DNA from: Litsea cubeba
Lineage: Eukaryota; Streptophyta; Magnoliopsida; Laurales; Lauraceae
NCBI GenBank assembly: GCA_012931725.1
Contig: CM022952.1
Coordinates: 59,287,772 to 59,351,771 of the forward strand
Direction: 5' to 3'
Length of the DNA: 64,000 nt
In this document: in pieces, positions 45,991-57,181 of the stretch
Layout: each line of letters starts with the position of its first letter
How positions within the stretch are numbered: position 1 is the stretch's first letter
Program-made: the position numbers and the translations under genes
The notes under the pieces: generated by a model
The model's input: the letters and a program-made list of their open reading frames with translations, nothing else
Databases searched by the model: none
Told to the model about the DNA's origin: nothing

Positions 45991-46787
45991 ATTCACCCCC
46001 CCTCCCCCCAAGGTCCTTGCCAGCTCCTTCTGCCTCCAATGGCTTAGACGTGGCTTTTCAGCCCGTCTACTAGTTTTTTTATTGGACATAGGACCTCCTT
46101 TTGGTCTTTGTCCTTTAAAAACCTGAGGTTATAGCCAAGCTAAGCGAATCAAGAGCATCCTCTGTTCTCATCTGCATGGATGATGGCGAAGTCCACATAC
46201 GGCTTGCGACCGTCAATCTGAATGAGTCCCCCACAATCTCTTGAGAAGTTAGATCCTCCTTTTCTTACTTTCATTGTAGTTTGTATTTTTCCAAAAGAGA
46301 TAAAAATCACAACTCTTGTCTTTCATTATTGATAAGAATTGTAAATCGGCTATAAATGCCAAAAATCGGCTATAAACGCTAAAATCGGCTATAAACGCCA
46401 AAATCGGCAATAAATGCCAAAAAAATCGCGTTTCACGGCAAATCAAGAAAAATGTCTCTTTTCTTAAATATATGTGCATGGAAAACTCGAAAGAAGTTGA
46501 TTTCTGTTTTACTTGCGAAGGTTGATCTCCGGATCACCACTTGCAATTCCAAGTAAAATAGAAAATCTGGCACACCCACACAAAAAAAATGTTGATGCAT
46601 GCCTCTGCCCCCCGGTTACGAAAGGGTCGGACCCAAACGGACTCCCACGTCCGCCGACCTCGGTAGAACCGAGCAGAAGCGCTGTCCATCATTAGCTATC
46701 AATGTCTGAAGTTACATAGTCATCTAATGTTGATCAGCATGTAGATCCATCGATGATCATCGCCAAAAGAACTCCAAAAGACATGGC
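45991..46787. other. Unassigned sequence with CGGCTATAAA repeats
   Basis: AATCGGCTATAAACGCCAAA-like units recur at about 46345-46440. The same family of units occurs at 47930-48190 and, inverted, at 52630-52850. A GC-rich piece (46605-46680) is of unknown origin. I see no gene. Confidence 0.5.
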
Positions 46788-47443
46788 ATGGCCCGCGACT
46801 CTTCAACTGCTCGGATTAATGCAATTAATTGGCTAGTTTTATTACAGTCATTAATTCATTTCTTTGGATGGCCCAATCAGAAGCAAGCAAATGGGAGTTA
46901 CAAGTCAAGAGATACTACCTCGGGTGCTCTACTTGCACAAGAAAATGATGAAAGAAAAAAAGCTGCTCTATACTACCTCGGCCCCATGCTAGTAGGTGCA
47001 GAGCATCGCTACTCTCCAGTCGAAAAGGAATACCTTGCAGTGATGTTCGCTGTACAAAAGCTACGTCACTACTTACTTTCCAACACAGTCTACCTAGTCT
47101 CGATGATCAACCTCTTGAAGGTCCTTGTCAAAAAAGCAGGTTCTCTCAATGCCCGACTGGCAAAATGGTCCATCCTTCTGTCACAATTTAATATTAGGTA
47201 TATACCGCAAAAAGCAATCAAAGGCCAAGCTCTAGCGGACTTTCTCGCAAAGCATCCATTGCCTAAAGATTCTCCGCTCAGAGATGATCTCTTAGACGAA
47301 CCAGTCTACGATGTGGAGACTTCCTCACAAAATGCCTCCTGGGACATGTACTTTGACAGTGCAACCAGGACAAATGAAAAAAGACAGCTGATCTCGGGAG
47401 TTGGCATCCTCTTTGTTAGCCCCGACAAATACATGATTCCACA
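46788..47443 (+). pseudogene. Tat element 3 (left copy) pol: RNase H and start of second RNase H
   Basis: The frame enters the RNase H at about 46925 (GALLAQENDERKKAALYYL), continues AEHRYSPVEKEYLAVMFAVQ and the linker ARLAKWSILLSQFNIRYIPQ, then begins the archaeal-type RNase H (WDMYFDSATRTNEKRQLISG) and breaks at PDKYMIPH, where a tandem array starts. The TDH block of the classical RNase H is replaced (VSMINLLKVL). RT and everything before are missing. The family matches the pol on the minus strand at 62921-64000. Confidence 0.82.
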
Positions 47444-48200
47444 CTTCCAAAATTGCAAGGAAGCGACATTTCGTTGATCCTTACAAAAAAAAAAAAAAAC
47501 CGTGGAGACGCAACATTTCAGTTGATATCCACAACCCAAATTTCAAAGGTTCGAGAAAACCTAAATCCTGGAGACCAACATTTCAGTTGATATCCACAAC
47601 CCAAGTTTCAAAGGTTCGAAAAAACCTAAAATCGTGGAGAGGCAAAATTGCAGTTGATATCCATAACCCAAAGGTTCAAGAAAACCACAAATTTCAAAAA
47701 TTATTGGGAAACGACATCAAGTTAGTACCCGCAAAACCAAAATTTTTGAAAAGCAAGGAAGTGACATTCCATCGATACTTGCACCCAAATCCGTGAGGAT
47801 GTGACATTCCATCGATACTCGAAACCGAATGAGCAAGGATACGACATTCCATCGATACTTGCAAAAACCATTCGGCAGGGAGGGGACTTTTAGTCGATAC
47901 TTGCATTTTTTTAAAACCAAAACCGGCTATAAATGCCACAAAAATCGGCTATCAATGCCACAAAACAAAATCGGCTTTCACGCCAACAAACCAAAACCTG
48001 GCTTTCAAAAAACCCGGCTATCAATGCCACCAAAATCTGCTATCAATGCCACCAAAACCGGCTATCAATGTCATAAAACGGCTATCAATGCCACCAAAAC
48101 CGGCTATCAATGCCACAAACTCGGCTATCAATGCCACAAAACCGGTTCTCATGCCAAAATTGTCTCTCATGCCACAAAAAAAATCTGGCTCCCATGCCAA
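47444..48200 (+). repeat. Composite tandem arrays after pol of Tat element 3 (left)
   Basis: Three repeat types follow each other. First, units of about 65 bp around CAGTTGATATCCACAACCCA (47500-47690). Second, units around GACATTCCATCGATACTTGCA (about 47764-47920). Third, short units around CGGCTATCAATGCCACAAAA (47925-48190). The same three types occur in inverted orientation and mirrored order at 52630-53430. Confidence 0.88.
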
Positions 48201-48434
48201 AACAAATCATTTGACAATTGATTTTCACAAAATGACAAACTTTTGATCAATTTCCATTTAGCAATTGCTTTTATCACAAAAAGATTTAAGTGAGCGTAGG
48301 GAAAACAAAACGAAAAAAATTACCCAAAAATACATGTGGCACCAAAAAAATAAAAGAAAGTGTTCACAAACACTACAAAAAAAAAGTACCAAAAAATATA
48401 TGTGGTACCAAAAAAAAAAGAAGAAATCAGAAGT
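48201..48434. other. A-rich spacer after the arrays
   Basis: A-rich sequence with two copies of TACC/CACC-AAAAAA flanking ATGTGG (about 48330 and 48395). CACTACAAAAAAAAA at 48371 lacks the G of a true CACTA terminus. No gene is seen. Confidence 0.4.
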
Positions 48435-51400
48435 TCAACCAAAAATGGACTCCAGCCAAAGTTTCAGCTCCTCGAGGAAACTTTTGGCCTCAGCCGTCAG
48501 AGTTTCCATGGAACGCTTCTTCAGGAACTTGCCATGAGATGCTGGAGAATGCCGTAATCCTTCTTTTACACTGGGAAGCTTATCCCAGGCGGTTCGCCAT
48601 CATTTGTTCTCCTCAATCCTCCTTTAGAGAACTTGATCGACATCTACAACCTGGCAAATCAGAGCACTCTCCCTGTCGCGAGCCTTTGTCATAGCAACCC
48701 ACTTGGCTACGACTTGTGCCTCCAAATGCTCAAGGCGTTGCCTAGCCTTGGCGACCTCCCTATCAAGGATGGTAATGTCGTTCCTCAGCCCAATGATGGC
48801 TAACTCTTCTAAGTTTCTCTCCCGGACGAACTGCTTCCTGCTTTGTGTAGTCTCATCCAAATCAAATTGAGCCTTATTAGCAGGATCCTGGAACATCTCC
48901 TTGAAGAAGTCACCATCAGGGAAAGCTATGGTCTCAAACCATTTGTCACCCAGCGTAATGATCTTATCAACGATCGCCCTGGCACCTTTGACGTCCAGAC
49001 CAACTTCTTCGGCATCAGTGAGAATCTCCTGCACATGCTGGATCATGCCAAATCTGGCATCCAAGTGTCCAAAAAGGAGAGTCTCGATCCAAACTTCCTC
49101 TCGACGGATGCCATCCGACTTTCCAAGGCTTTTTCCAGATGACAGCTTCACATCATGCTCTTTCTTGGAAAGCCCCCGATATGTCGAAAAGCTCTCCGCG
49201 AACCACTTCGCGAAGCCAGCAGTCCGGAAAGTCGACAACACAGGATAAGAAATCATGGTAGTAGTGTCTTTAGCACTATAGAAAGCCCATGTGTTTCTCC
49301 CATCCTCCAAACCTCCAAAGCGCTTCACTATGCATGAAGGCGCTCCAACAACGCCTTGAGAGAAGCCCAACTGCAGAGCAAAAGCAAGAAGGTACATACG
49401 GTTGGATGTCGACGAAAAGATGTCTACGGTACACCATCGTGCCGACACATATGCTGAAAAGCCACTCCTTCCCTGCATTCGTCAAGGAATAATGCCTTCC
49501 CGACCCCGCCCTGGTAGAGTCACGGGAGACACCAAAATCAAAAGCCTTCTTTCGCAACTCCGGAGAAAGCTTCACTGAAGACTGCCCCATCTCGACGTCC
49601 CTGAACCGTCGAATCCTCATGCAGGCAATCAAAAGTTATTCGAGCACGGCATTGCCCTTAGCCAATCGAATCATCAGAGGATCATCATCCTGTGCAGCGC
49701 CCAGCCGATGGAAGCCAGGACAGTGGTATACATACCATGAATAGAAAATGTGGGCTGAAAATACCCTGTTCATGGGAAGCCCAAGCCGAACAAAAAAACC
49801 AGCAACCTATAGTTCGGTACACAAGTAGGAGTAAAGAGCAGGCACCAAAGCAAGCCACTCTCCAAACACCATCTGACAAGCCGGAAAGATACAATGCGGC
49901 CTGATGTGCGTTCCATCTCCTCCAGCAAAAACAGCCTCACCTAACCAATAAGTGAGGTAAACAGCAAGATCTCCCCGCAGTGCAATGTCAGAACAATTGG
50001 CATCTGTACTTGCAAAGAAACCCCTCAACTCTTCTTGCATGGCCGAAGTCTTCTTTGAACCCAGATCCTGAGCTCTAGCTTCCCAGGTCATGCTATCAGA
50101 AGATTCCTTAGTGTCAAAGAAGTTGGGGAACGAAGAGTCGGAACTCTTCCAACTGCTGGATCTAACTTTCGAGCCCTCCTTCTCGTTCAAAAAATCATAG
50201 AAGGTGACAAGCCAAAAGTACAGAAGCCTAAACTCCTCCGACTGCTCCTCAAGGACGCTATCGATTGATATGAACTCTTCATAGAGTTTCCCAAGGATAG
50301 GCAATCTAGTAATGGCGCTCAACTCCTTCAAAGAAAAACCAATCTCACCATTTGTGACAACGAAGGTATTGGTTTGTGGAAGGAATAACTCTAACATAGC
50401 CATGAAGGCCTTATCGGAAAAAATCACGGTCTCCCTAAAGGCGCAGACCGCATCAAAAATTCCGGCTTCCTTCAAAACGACACCACCAATCAGGAGGACG
50501 CGATCAATCCATGACTTCCATTCAGAGTCAGCACTGAAACGGCCACGAAGTCGAAAAGACTTCACCCAATTGCTGCCGTCACCGCTGAAAATGCCAAGGC
50601 CCAGTTGTCCCAAATCGACCGACGGAGAATTAGAGCCCTAGTAGCCGCTGGCCGGCATCAACATGTCCATGTCGACAGGCGACTTCTCCATATATCCAAG
50701 AAGACTGCCAACAAAATCCCCGGTCTTAATCTCATTAGTCCTCATCACCCAGCTTGGAGGATCTTCCCTCTTAGAGCATGTGGGAGAAAGGCTCATAATC
50801 AAGATAGTACGATCAAACGTCGATCGGGTAACGACGGTTCTCTTCTCACCATCAGCTGTGTAAGAGAACTGAATACATCTCCTCTGGTATGTCACGTCGT
50901 TAGGGACTGCATCTCCAAAGAAGAAGGTAGGCTTGGACAAAACCTTCTGATCGTCCATCACCCAGGACGACCGCTTACCATGATCTTATAGAATTCCTCA
51001 TTCTTGAGAGCGATCAGTCGCTGCCTCATCTCATCTCTATTGATGGAGTCGCACTCTTCAAGGTTTCTCTCAACATACTGGACCTTCTCCCAGGCCTGCG
51101 GAACGGTCGGATTGGAAGATCTAGCAGATCGATGAGGTACGCTTGTAGTAGGCTCTTTACCCTTGTTCGTTATGGAGGAACCACTTGCAAAGGTTGGAAA
51201 AGAAAAAGATCAATGATCAAAATGACGGGATTTCGCTAAAAGAAAAAGGAAATATCTTAAAAGAAATAAAAAAGCTTGAAGATGGGCTCAACATCGCTGC
51301 GAGCTCCAAAACTCCAAACTTTCGAAACCTCAAAGTCTCCGTAAAATCAGGAAGGGCTCTCAACATCACTGCGAGCTCCAAATTCCCAAATTTGCAAAAA

Positions 51401-51899
51401 CTTTCAGACATGCTATCACTTCATGCTACCAATTCAATTTACAAAAAAATGCATGCACGAACATCTTGGTTTGCCAAAAAAAGGGGCATTATCATGATGA
51501 GCAAAAAAAAAAAAGAAACTTTCTCAAAAAAAAAAAAGATAGGGGAAAGATAGAAAAATAGGAACTTTCTCAAAAAAAAAAGGGAGAAAGAAAAGAAAAA
51601 AAAAGAGAAGGGCTGGCCCACAAGGCCGTGGCCCACAGGCCGCATGGCAGTATGGATCTGTCCGTATCCCCCCCCCCCCCCCCCCCCAAAAAAAAAAAAA
51701 AAAAAAAAAACAAAGAAGGAAAGAAAAAGCAGGAGAAAAAAAATAGAAAACGTGTAAAAAAATAAAAGAGAAAACATGTGAAAAAGAAAAGAAAAAGAAG
51801 AAAAGAAAAGAAAGAAACAAAAAAAAAAAAAAAACTTTCTTTTACCATCCTATCTTCTACATGGAGTTTTCTTGAAAAAAAGAACTTACTTGAAGCCAT
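48435..51899 (-). pseudogene. Antisense extra gene of Tat element 3: plant mobile domain (PMD-like) protein
   Basis: Minus-strand gene related to the aminotransferase-like plant mobile domain family, whose function is unclear. A start ATGGCTTCAA at 51899-51890 could splice to SSITNKGKEP at about 51180, although the acceptor is imperfect. Coding continues through QAWEKVQYVERNLEECDS and FFFGDAVPNDVTYQ. An in-frame TAG lies at 50638-50640. The PMD-type core follows (LKEAGIFDAVCAF, LFLPQTNTFVVTNGEIGFSL, LSAITRLPILG). After a stop at 49807 and frame changes near 49640 and 49480 comes a coiled-coil-rich end (ILDREVAKARQRLEHLEAQV). The tail reaches a stop at 48435 after two in-frame stops. The position after pol and array copies the layout of element 1. 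Confidence 0.72.
51668..51710. repeat. C20-A23 homopolymer pair in the PMD gene intron
   Basis: Twenty C (51668-51687) run directly into 23 A (51688-51710), within an A-rich stretch at 51500-51835. On the minus strand this lies in the presumed first intron of the PMD gene. Confidence 0.9.
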
Positions 51900-52629
51900 T
51901 GATGGGGAAGAAGGAGAAAAAGTTGAAGATTCTTGAAGAACTTTTAGTCTTGAAGCCCCTTGAGATTTTTGCAAAAGAAAGCAATAAGAGCAAGAGATCC
52001 AACCTCCCCATGCTTTTATAGAAGAGAGCAAACCAAAGAGGGAAAGAAAAAATAGATAAGTGTTACTAATTAGTAACTTTGCCAAAAGAAAGAAATTAGA
52101 AAGATTCTTACCAAAAGAAAGATATCTTGAGGGATTCTCTCCCCAAAAGAAAGCAATGAGAGATTTTCTCCCAAAAGATAGGAGATTTGAGATATTCTCT
52201 CCCAAAGAAAGATACTTTGAGATATTATCTCCCAAAATAAAGGGTACATGAGAGATTCTCTCCAAGTAAGAATAATTTTAGATATTCTCTATCCAAATGA
52301 GATATTTTTAAATACTCTTTACAAAAATGAAACCATATGAGATCTAAGCCATTTTCAAAAGCTTAAGGTCCCATGGGTTAGCCCATATGAGTCAAGTTTG
52401 ACCACCTAGGCACTAAAAAAAAAAATTTGGGCTTTTAGTCAAAGAGAAATCCCTCTTTCCAAGAGCATATAAAACTGGTTCCATGCCTCTTTGGAGTTGA
52501 TTGGACCATACAAAAAAGAATTTCAAGCCCCATGAGCTTCCAAAATTCAAACCATCCAGCCTCATGTACCAAATTGAGCCAAAATCTTGAAATTGACATT
52601 TCACAGAAACCCAAGCCACTCTAATGGAC
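51900..52629 (-). promoter_or_regulatory. Upstream region of the antisense PMD gene, with degenerate short repeats
   Basis: It holds the TATA box at 52013-52020. Beyond it, about seven degenerate units of about 32 bp read TCTCCCAAAAGA-AAGATA-TTGAGA-ATTC (52085-52310). The rest (52311-52629) has no recognisable content. It separates the left Tat copy from the inverted array of the right copy; the junction must lie inside. Confidence 0.5.
52013..52020 (-). promoter_or_regulatory. TATA box for the antisense PMD gene
   Basis: Minus-strand TTCTATAAAAGCATGG lies about 115 bases before the ATG at 51899, a normal distance for a plant promoter. This mirrors the TATA-like site upstream of the antisense gene of element 1 (6301-6309). 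Confidence 0.6.
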
Positions 52630-53430
52630 CCAAATAGCCGATTTTGTGGCATTGATAGCCGGGTTTTGTGGCATCTATAGCCAATTTTGGTGGCGTTTAT
52701 AGCCGGTTTAGGTGGCATTGATGGCCGATTTTTTTTTAAAGCCAAGTTTTGGTTTGTTGTCGTGAAAGCTAGGTTTTATTTTGTGGCATTGATAGCCGGT
52801 TTGTGGCAACTATAGTTGATTTTGTTGGTGTTTATAGCCGATTTTGGTTTTCACAAATACAAGTATCACCTAAAAGTCATCTCCCTGCTGAATGGTCTTG
52901 CAAGTATCACCTAAAAGTCGTCTCCCTGCTGAATGGTCTTGCAAGTATCGATGGAATGTCGTATCGTTGCTCATTCGGTTGCAAGTATCAATGGACTGTC
53001 GCCTCGCGGATTTGGGTGCAAGTATCGATGGAATGTCGCTTCCTTGCTTTTCAAAAATTTTATTTTTGCAGGTACTGACTTGATGTCGTTTTCCCACGAT
53101 TTTTTAAATTTGCGGTTTTCTCGAGCCTTTTTAGGTTATGGATATCAACAGGAATGCTGCATCTCCACGATTTTAGGTTTTTTCGAACTTTTGAAATTTG
53201 GATTGTGGATATCAACTAAAATGTTGCGTTTCCACGATTTTAGTTTTTTTCGAACCTTTGAAAATTTGGGTTGTGGATATCAATTGGAATGTTTCGTCTC
53301 CACGATTTTTGGATTTTACAAGTCTCGACGAAATGTGTCTTCCCTACGGATTTGGAAGTGTCGAATGTGGTTTGCATTCTTCCGATTTGTGCGAGTATTG
53401 ACTAAGAGTCGCTTCCCCGCGGTTTTTTAA
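52630..53430 (-). repeat. Inverted counterpart of the composite arrays (right Tat copy)
   Basis: Read on the minus strand, the three repeat types come in the same order as at 47444-48200: units around TTGATATCCACAACCC (53420-53130), units around GACATTCCATCGATACTTGC (53050-52870), then GGCTATCAATGCCACAAAA units (52850-52630). It follows the pol end of the right-hand, minus-strand Tat element by about 350 bp. Confidence 0.88.
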
Positions 53431-53787
53431 AAAACCATTTTTTATTTAAAGACACGAGGGTCGTAAACTTTGACCTAAAACCATTTTGGCGGTAAAAGGC
53501 AGGGTGGACTAGTGCGGAAATCCCTGAATTCGGATTTTGTTTCAAACCATGAAATCTGGGTTCAAGGATCGAAAATTCTAGTCAAGTCAGGGAGAGGCTC
53601 CTAAACTTAGATGTTTTTTAACAATGAAACGATGAAAGTAAGCATTGTTTGAATTTCTAGAAATTTCAACATTTGATATGAAAATTCCAAAATTAGTGGG
53701 TTTTACGAGCGAGTACCTGAGAATGGGCTTTGGCCGTGCAGGCATTGCTCTTACCCAGTTGGGTAAGTCTTCAAGGGTAGTATCGTT
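53431..53787 (-). other. Spacer between pol end and array (right Tat copy)
   Basis: Non-coding sequence after the integrase stop on the minus strand. No motif is recognisable. It corresponds to the short spacers between pol and array in elements 1 and 2, and is absent from the truncated left copy. Confidence 0.45.
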
Positions 53788-54212
53788 TTAAGAACTTGCC
53801 ATTGATGGTAGCATACATCTGTCACCCTCCATGTTTAGGCGAGCATATGCGCCGTTGGAGAAAACCTTGTCGATGACGTAGGGTCCCTCCCATTTTGGCT
53901 CAAATTTGCCTTTGGACTTGTGACCGAAGACCATTGGTCTTTTTACCGCAAGAACCAAGTCACTCTTTTTGTAGGCGCATTGCCTGACCTTCTTATCGAA
54001 AGATCCTGCAATGCGTGCTTGGTAAAGTTCAATGCTTTGTCGAGCTTTGAGCCGTCTCTCGTCGAGATTGTCCAGCTCATGAAGTCGCAATTTGACATTG
54101 CGTTCTTGAGTCATGTCATTTTATAGAGATACCCTCAGGGAAGGAATTTGTACTTCCAAGGGTACGACAGCTTTGTATCCATAGACCAAGGAGAATGGTG
54201 TGCTATGGGTTG
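53788..54212 (-). pseudogene. Tat element 3 (right copy) integrase C-terminus
   Basis: On the minus strand the sequence resumes the integrase interrupted at 62921: STPFSLVYGYKAVVPLEV, a TAG near 54121, then MTQERNVKLRLHELDNLDE, QARIAGSFDKKVRQ, LVLAVKRPM, FEPKWEGPYVIDKV and the stop at 53788. This is the post-core domain that helps choose target sites in gypsy integrases. It is detached from the core by the 8.7-kb insertion. Confidence 0.85.
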
Positions 54213-54230
54213 TGTCACGACCCCAAACCC

Positions 54231-54252
54231 GGGGGGGGGGGGGGGGGGGGGG
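54231..54252. repeat. Run of 22 G replacing ordinary sequence
   Basis: The homologous position in the right LTR (about 59400-59408) reads CCGAGGGGCCGTG. Here the short GAGGGGC-like stretch is replaced by 22 G. Confidence 0.9.
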
Positions 54253-55336
54253 CGTGAAATTGGGAGTTAAGTGAAGATTATGTTTCTCCCAAGATCCGCA
54301 TGTGTGAGGATAACACGTTCCAACACATCCTGAATATTTTTGCGGAAGCTTTCGTGGCGTTGCGACCCGAAGTCCGTGGCCATTGGATTCTGTGTCGTAC
54401 TCAACCACCAACATATTGTTATCATATCAATGAACATATCAGACTAGAACCAACCATTATAACAAAATGCAGAGCTGACAGTAACTGGATATTACATTCC
54501 CATATATATTCAAGTTACAAATAACAATGTGTTAATTACAATCCCGAGAAAAATGGCTAATAAAAGCCATACAAAAACAAGCTAATAACCACTACCCCAT
54601 ATGTGACGTAGCTCCGATGTCAAGCTCAATGTCTACACGACATAGCCTACAAAACAACCTGCGAGCTTATGGCTCCATAGCCAGAACATGCACTCGACTC
54701 GGGTAAGAAATTTGAACCTGAGTACCAAAGTAGTGGGTCAGACACGACGGTCTGGCAGGCAGGTGAAAAGATAGATAATAAACATATACTGAAGAATAAA
54801 ACAAGTGATAAATCATGCTATTTGATCATAAGCTGTACAATATTTAAATGCATAGAAAATCATGGATATTTAACACATTCATGCATTCATATTAAAACGG
54901 TTTAAAACATGAATATTTGACGAAACGTGTAATCATTTAAATCATATAAAAACATGTATATTTGGCAAGTCGGGAATTCCATGTGAAAAGACATAGCAAT
55001 AATTTTAAACAATGATACCTTGGGGAATACATTGAAACCTGTATAAATCATGAATTTCATAAAAGAAGAATACATCATTTATACGAGATACATATGCGAT
55101 AAAATCATGTAAAGGTACCAATGATTCGGGAACTAACAAGATGGCAACCACACAAAGCTAAATCCTCTCTCACAAAAGTGATGAGAGCACATGGGACATT
55201 GACCTCAGTCATACGAGGTGAGGGGAGTCAACGACGTTGACCTCGGTCACACGAGGTGAGGAGAGTCAACGATTTTATACAATAAATACATATAATACTC
55301 TGCGGGACCACGGTAGCGAACCGGTTATATCGGGGC

Positions 55337-55365
<29 letters not shown>
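55337..55365. repeat. Run of 29 G replacing ordinary sequence
   Basis: The right LTR reads GGGGCGAAGCGGGAACCAT at the homologous place (about 60489-60507). Here GAAGCGGGA is replaced by 29 G between GGGGC and ACCAT. Confidence 0.9.
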
Positions 55366-55367
<2 letters not shown>

Positions 55368-55892
55368 CATGCTGCAGCTGGTATAACGGGAGGGGATCTC
55401 CAAATCGGTGGATCAAACCGATAAGGTCATCCAAGCTTAGTGGTGCCGACTCATAGGTCACATGCGAGAAATCAAAACAACGAATACATATAACGGGACG
55501 GGGTGCCCATAGGCACAAAAGCACATCAATATCGGGACTGGCATATACGGGCTAGCAATATGCTAAGACATAAATTTCAATACCTTCGGGGCAAGTCTAT
55601 TCATAAAACATGAGATTTAAAGTGTACAAGTGAAATTCATGTCAAAATACAACATGAATGGATTTCCAATCTTCTCCTGGCTAAGTGTTGTAGGTCCAAG
55701 ATTTGAATCAATGTAAATAGGGTCTCGTTTGTCAATTTAATATTTATTTGGTACTCCATAAGAATTAGAAACAACCCGGGACCTTACGCACATTGACAAG
55801 TCTACAAGATCTTTAACAAGAATAGGATGATGGGGTTAAACCTTCAGTATGGTTCCACATATTCCTCCAAAAGAAACCGGGAAGATGATGGC

Positions 55893-56172
55893 TGTCGGTT
55901 AGCTCCTCGGCTGATGTCGGTCAGCCGACAGGGCTATGTCGGTCACCTGACTCTACAGTATCAGAAACTTTTCAGAAAATACACCTCTCTGGAAATGGAG
56001 CCGATAGTCTGTCGGTTGGTTATCGGTCGACCGACATGGGGATGTCGGTCAGCCGACAGCTGACCTACAGAAATTCTTGCAGACTGCACCTCTCTGGAAA
56101 TGGAGCCGACGGGTTATCGGTTGGCTGTCGGTCGATCGACACGGGGATGTCGGTCAGCCGACAGCTAACCGA
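55893..56172. repeat. GTCGGTCAGCCGAC palindrome cluster, left LTR
   Basis: TGTCGGTCAGCCGACA occurs three times. Variants such as TCGGTCGACCGACAT and TCGGTCGATCGACAC stand between, and TGTCGGTTAGC is at the start. The unit AGCCGA(C/T)-GG...GTCGGTTGG repeats about every 90 bp together with ACCTCTCTGGAAATGGAGCC. The cluster lies downstream of the TATA box in the minus-strand sense. Confidence 0.85.
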
Positions 56173-57051
56173 CAACGAATCGACGCTGCACAATCAGTTC
56201 CGTTCCAAGTCAGATTTTTAAATTTTTCTTCCCCTTCTTCCATTCCATCCTTCTATACATTGAGTACCTCTTTTTCACAACTTTGGAGGTTTCAAGGCCT
56301 CATTAAATCTCCATGAAATCCATCATCCAAACCTCCCAAAACATCCAGAAAAGGAATCCAACCTCTTCATCCCAAATCACATTCAATCAAAGGAAATCCA
56401 TCACTTGTAATAATTCAAAATTAAGACGATCAAAATGTCATTTTCAAGAGAGTAATATGCTAGAAGGTATACTAATGAGTGTCTTTCAATTCTCAATAAA
56501 AAGTATGATGAGAAGCAAAGCTTAAGTAATGAAAATCATTAATAAAGGCTCAACATTTGCATAAATAGATGATTAATGAATATGAATCATTTCATCCACT
56601 TGCCTTAGGTCTAAAGCTAGCAAATCAACCTCTAATCACACTCCATGCCAAGAAATCACAACCTATGCAAAAACCCCCCCAAAAAAGCCCTAAAATGTCA
56701 AAACCAAGAAATACAAAGAGAAAGCTTTCAATAATGGAGATGGAGAGTCGCATGGGCTAGGAAAACACATATCTAGTAGATGGAGAGAATCACTTACATG
56801 GAAGACCTTCAAATAGACAAGGCTAGCTCAATGGAAATCTTGAAAAAGATTAGTTTTCTTCAAAAATGGTGTCAAACAAGAGAGGAGATGAAGGGGAAGA
56901 AGTTGTCGGAGTTCCCTCGTCGGATTGGTGGCTTAGAGGCTCCATTTGAGCAAGAGAAGTGGAAGAAAAGGAAGAAGAACAACCGCTGGTACTGTAGCTG
57001 GGAGTTGCAGTTGAAGGAGAGTGGGAAATGAGGGAAAAGGAGAAGCTTGTG

Positions 57052-57060
57052 CTTTTTATA
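57052..57060 (-). promoter_or_regulatory. TATA box in the 3' LTR of the LARD-like element
   Basis: Minus-strand TTATAAAAAGCACAAGC is followed by a CT-rich start region. The same site is present in the right LTR at 62223-62231. Confidence 0.6.
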
Positions 57061-57181
57061 ATGGGTGGGTGTGGGGTCCACACTTAAGTAAAACTTGCAA
57101 TGGAGATTCGAGGGCTTTCTAGACCTCGGATCAAGAAACTTAAAACATGAAAAGTGTCCGGCACAAAATTATCTTTCCAAC

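Larger units (their letters stand above)
54213..57181 (-). repeat. 3' LTR of the LARD-like element (shared portion)
   Basis: It matches 59382-62350 throughout with scattered substitutions (roughly a tenth of positions in the first few hundred bases, fewer elsewhere). The match stops at about 57181 (CAAAATTATCTTTC), 560 bp short of the full LTR length seen on the right. It contains two poly-G runs, GTCGGT palindromes and a minus-strand TATA box (57052-57060). Confidence 0.88.

Noticed and set aside
48371..48385. CACTACAAAAAAAAA as a left CACTA terminus
   Set aside because: The G of CACTACAAG is missing, no subterminal repeats follow and no matching right end or target duplication exists.
51439..52265. 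Phe-rich open frames of up to 231 codons on the minus strand
   Set aside because: They are produced by A-rich and C20-A23 tracts in an intron-like and promoter region; no protein family fits.
47444..53430. Long terminal inverted repeats of a foldback or Mutator-like transposon carrying the PMD gene
   Set aside because: Each arm directly follows an inward-pointing Tat pol fragment, and the array order equals the post-pol position in other Tat elements. No target duplication was seen outside the arms. It is kept as an alternative in the findings.
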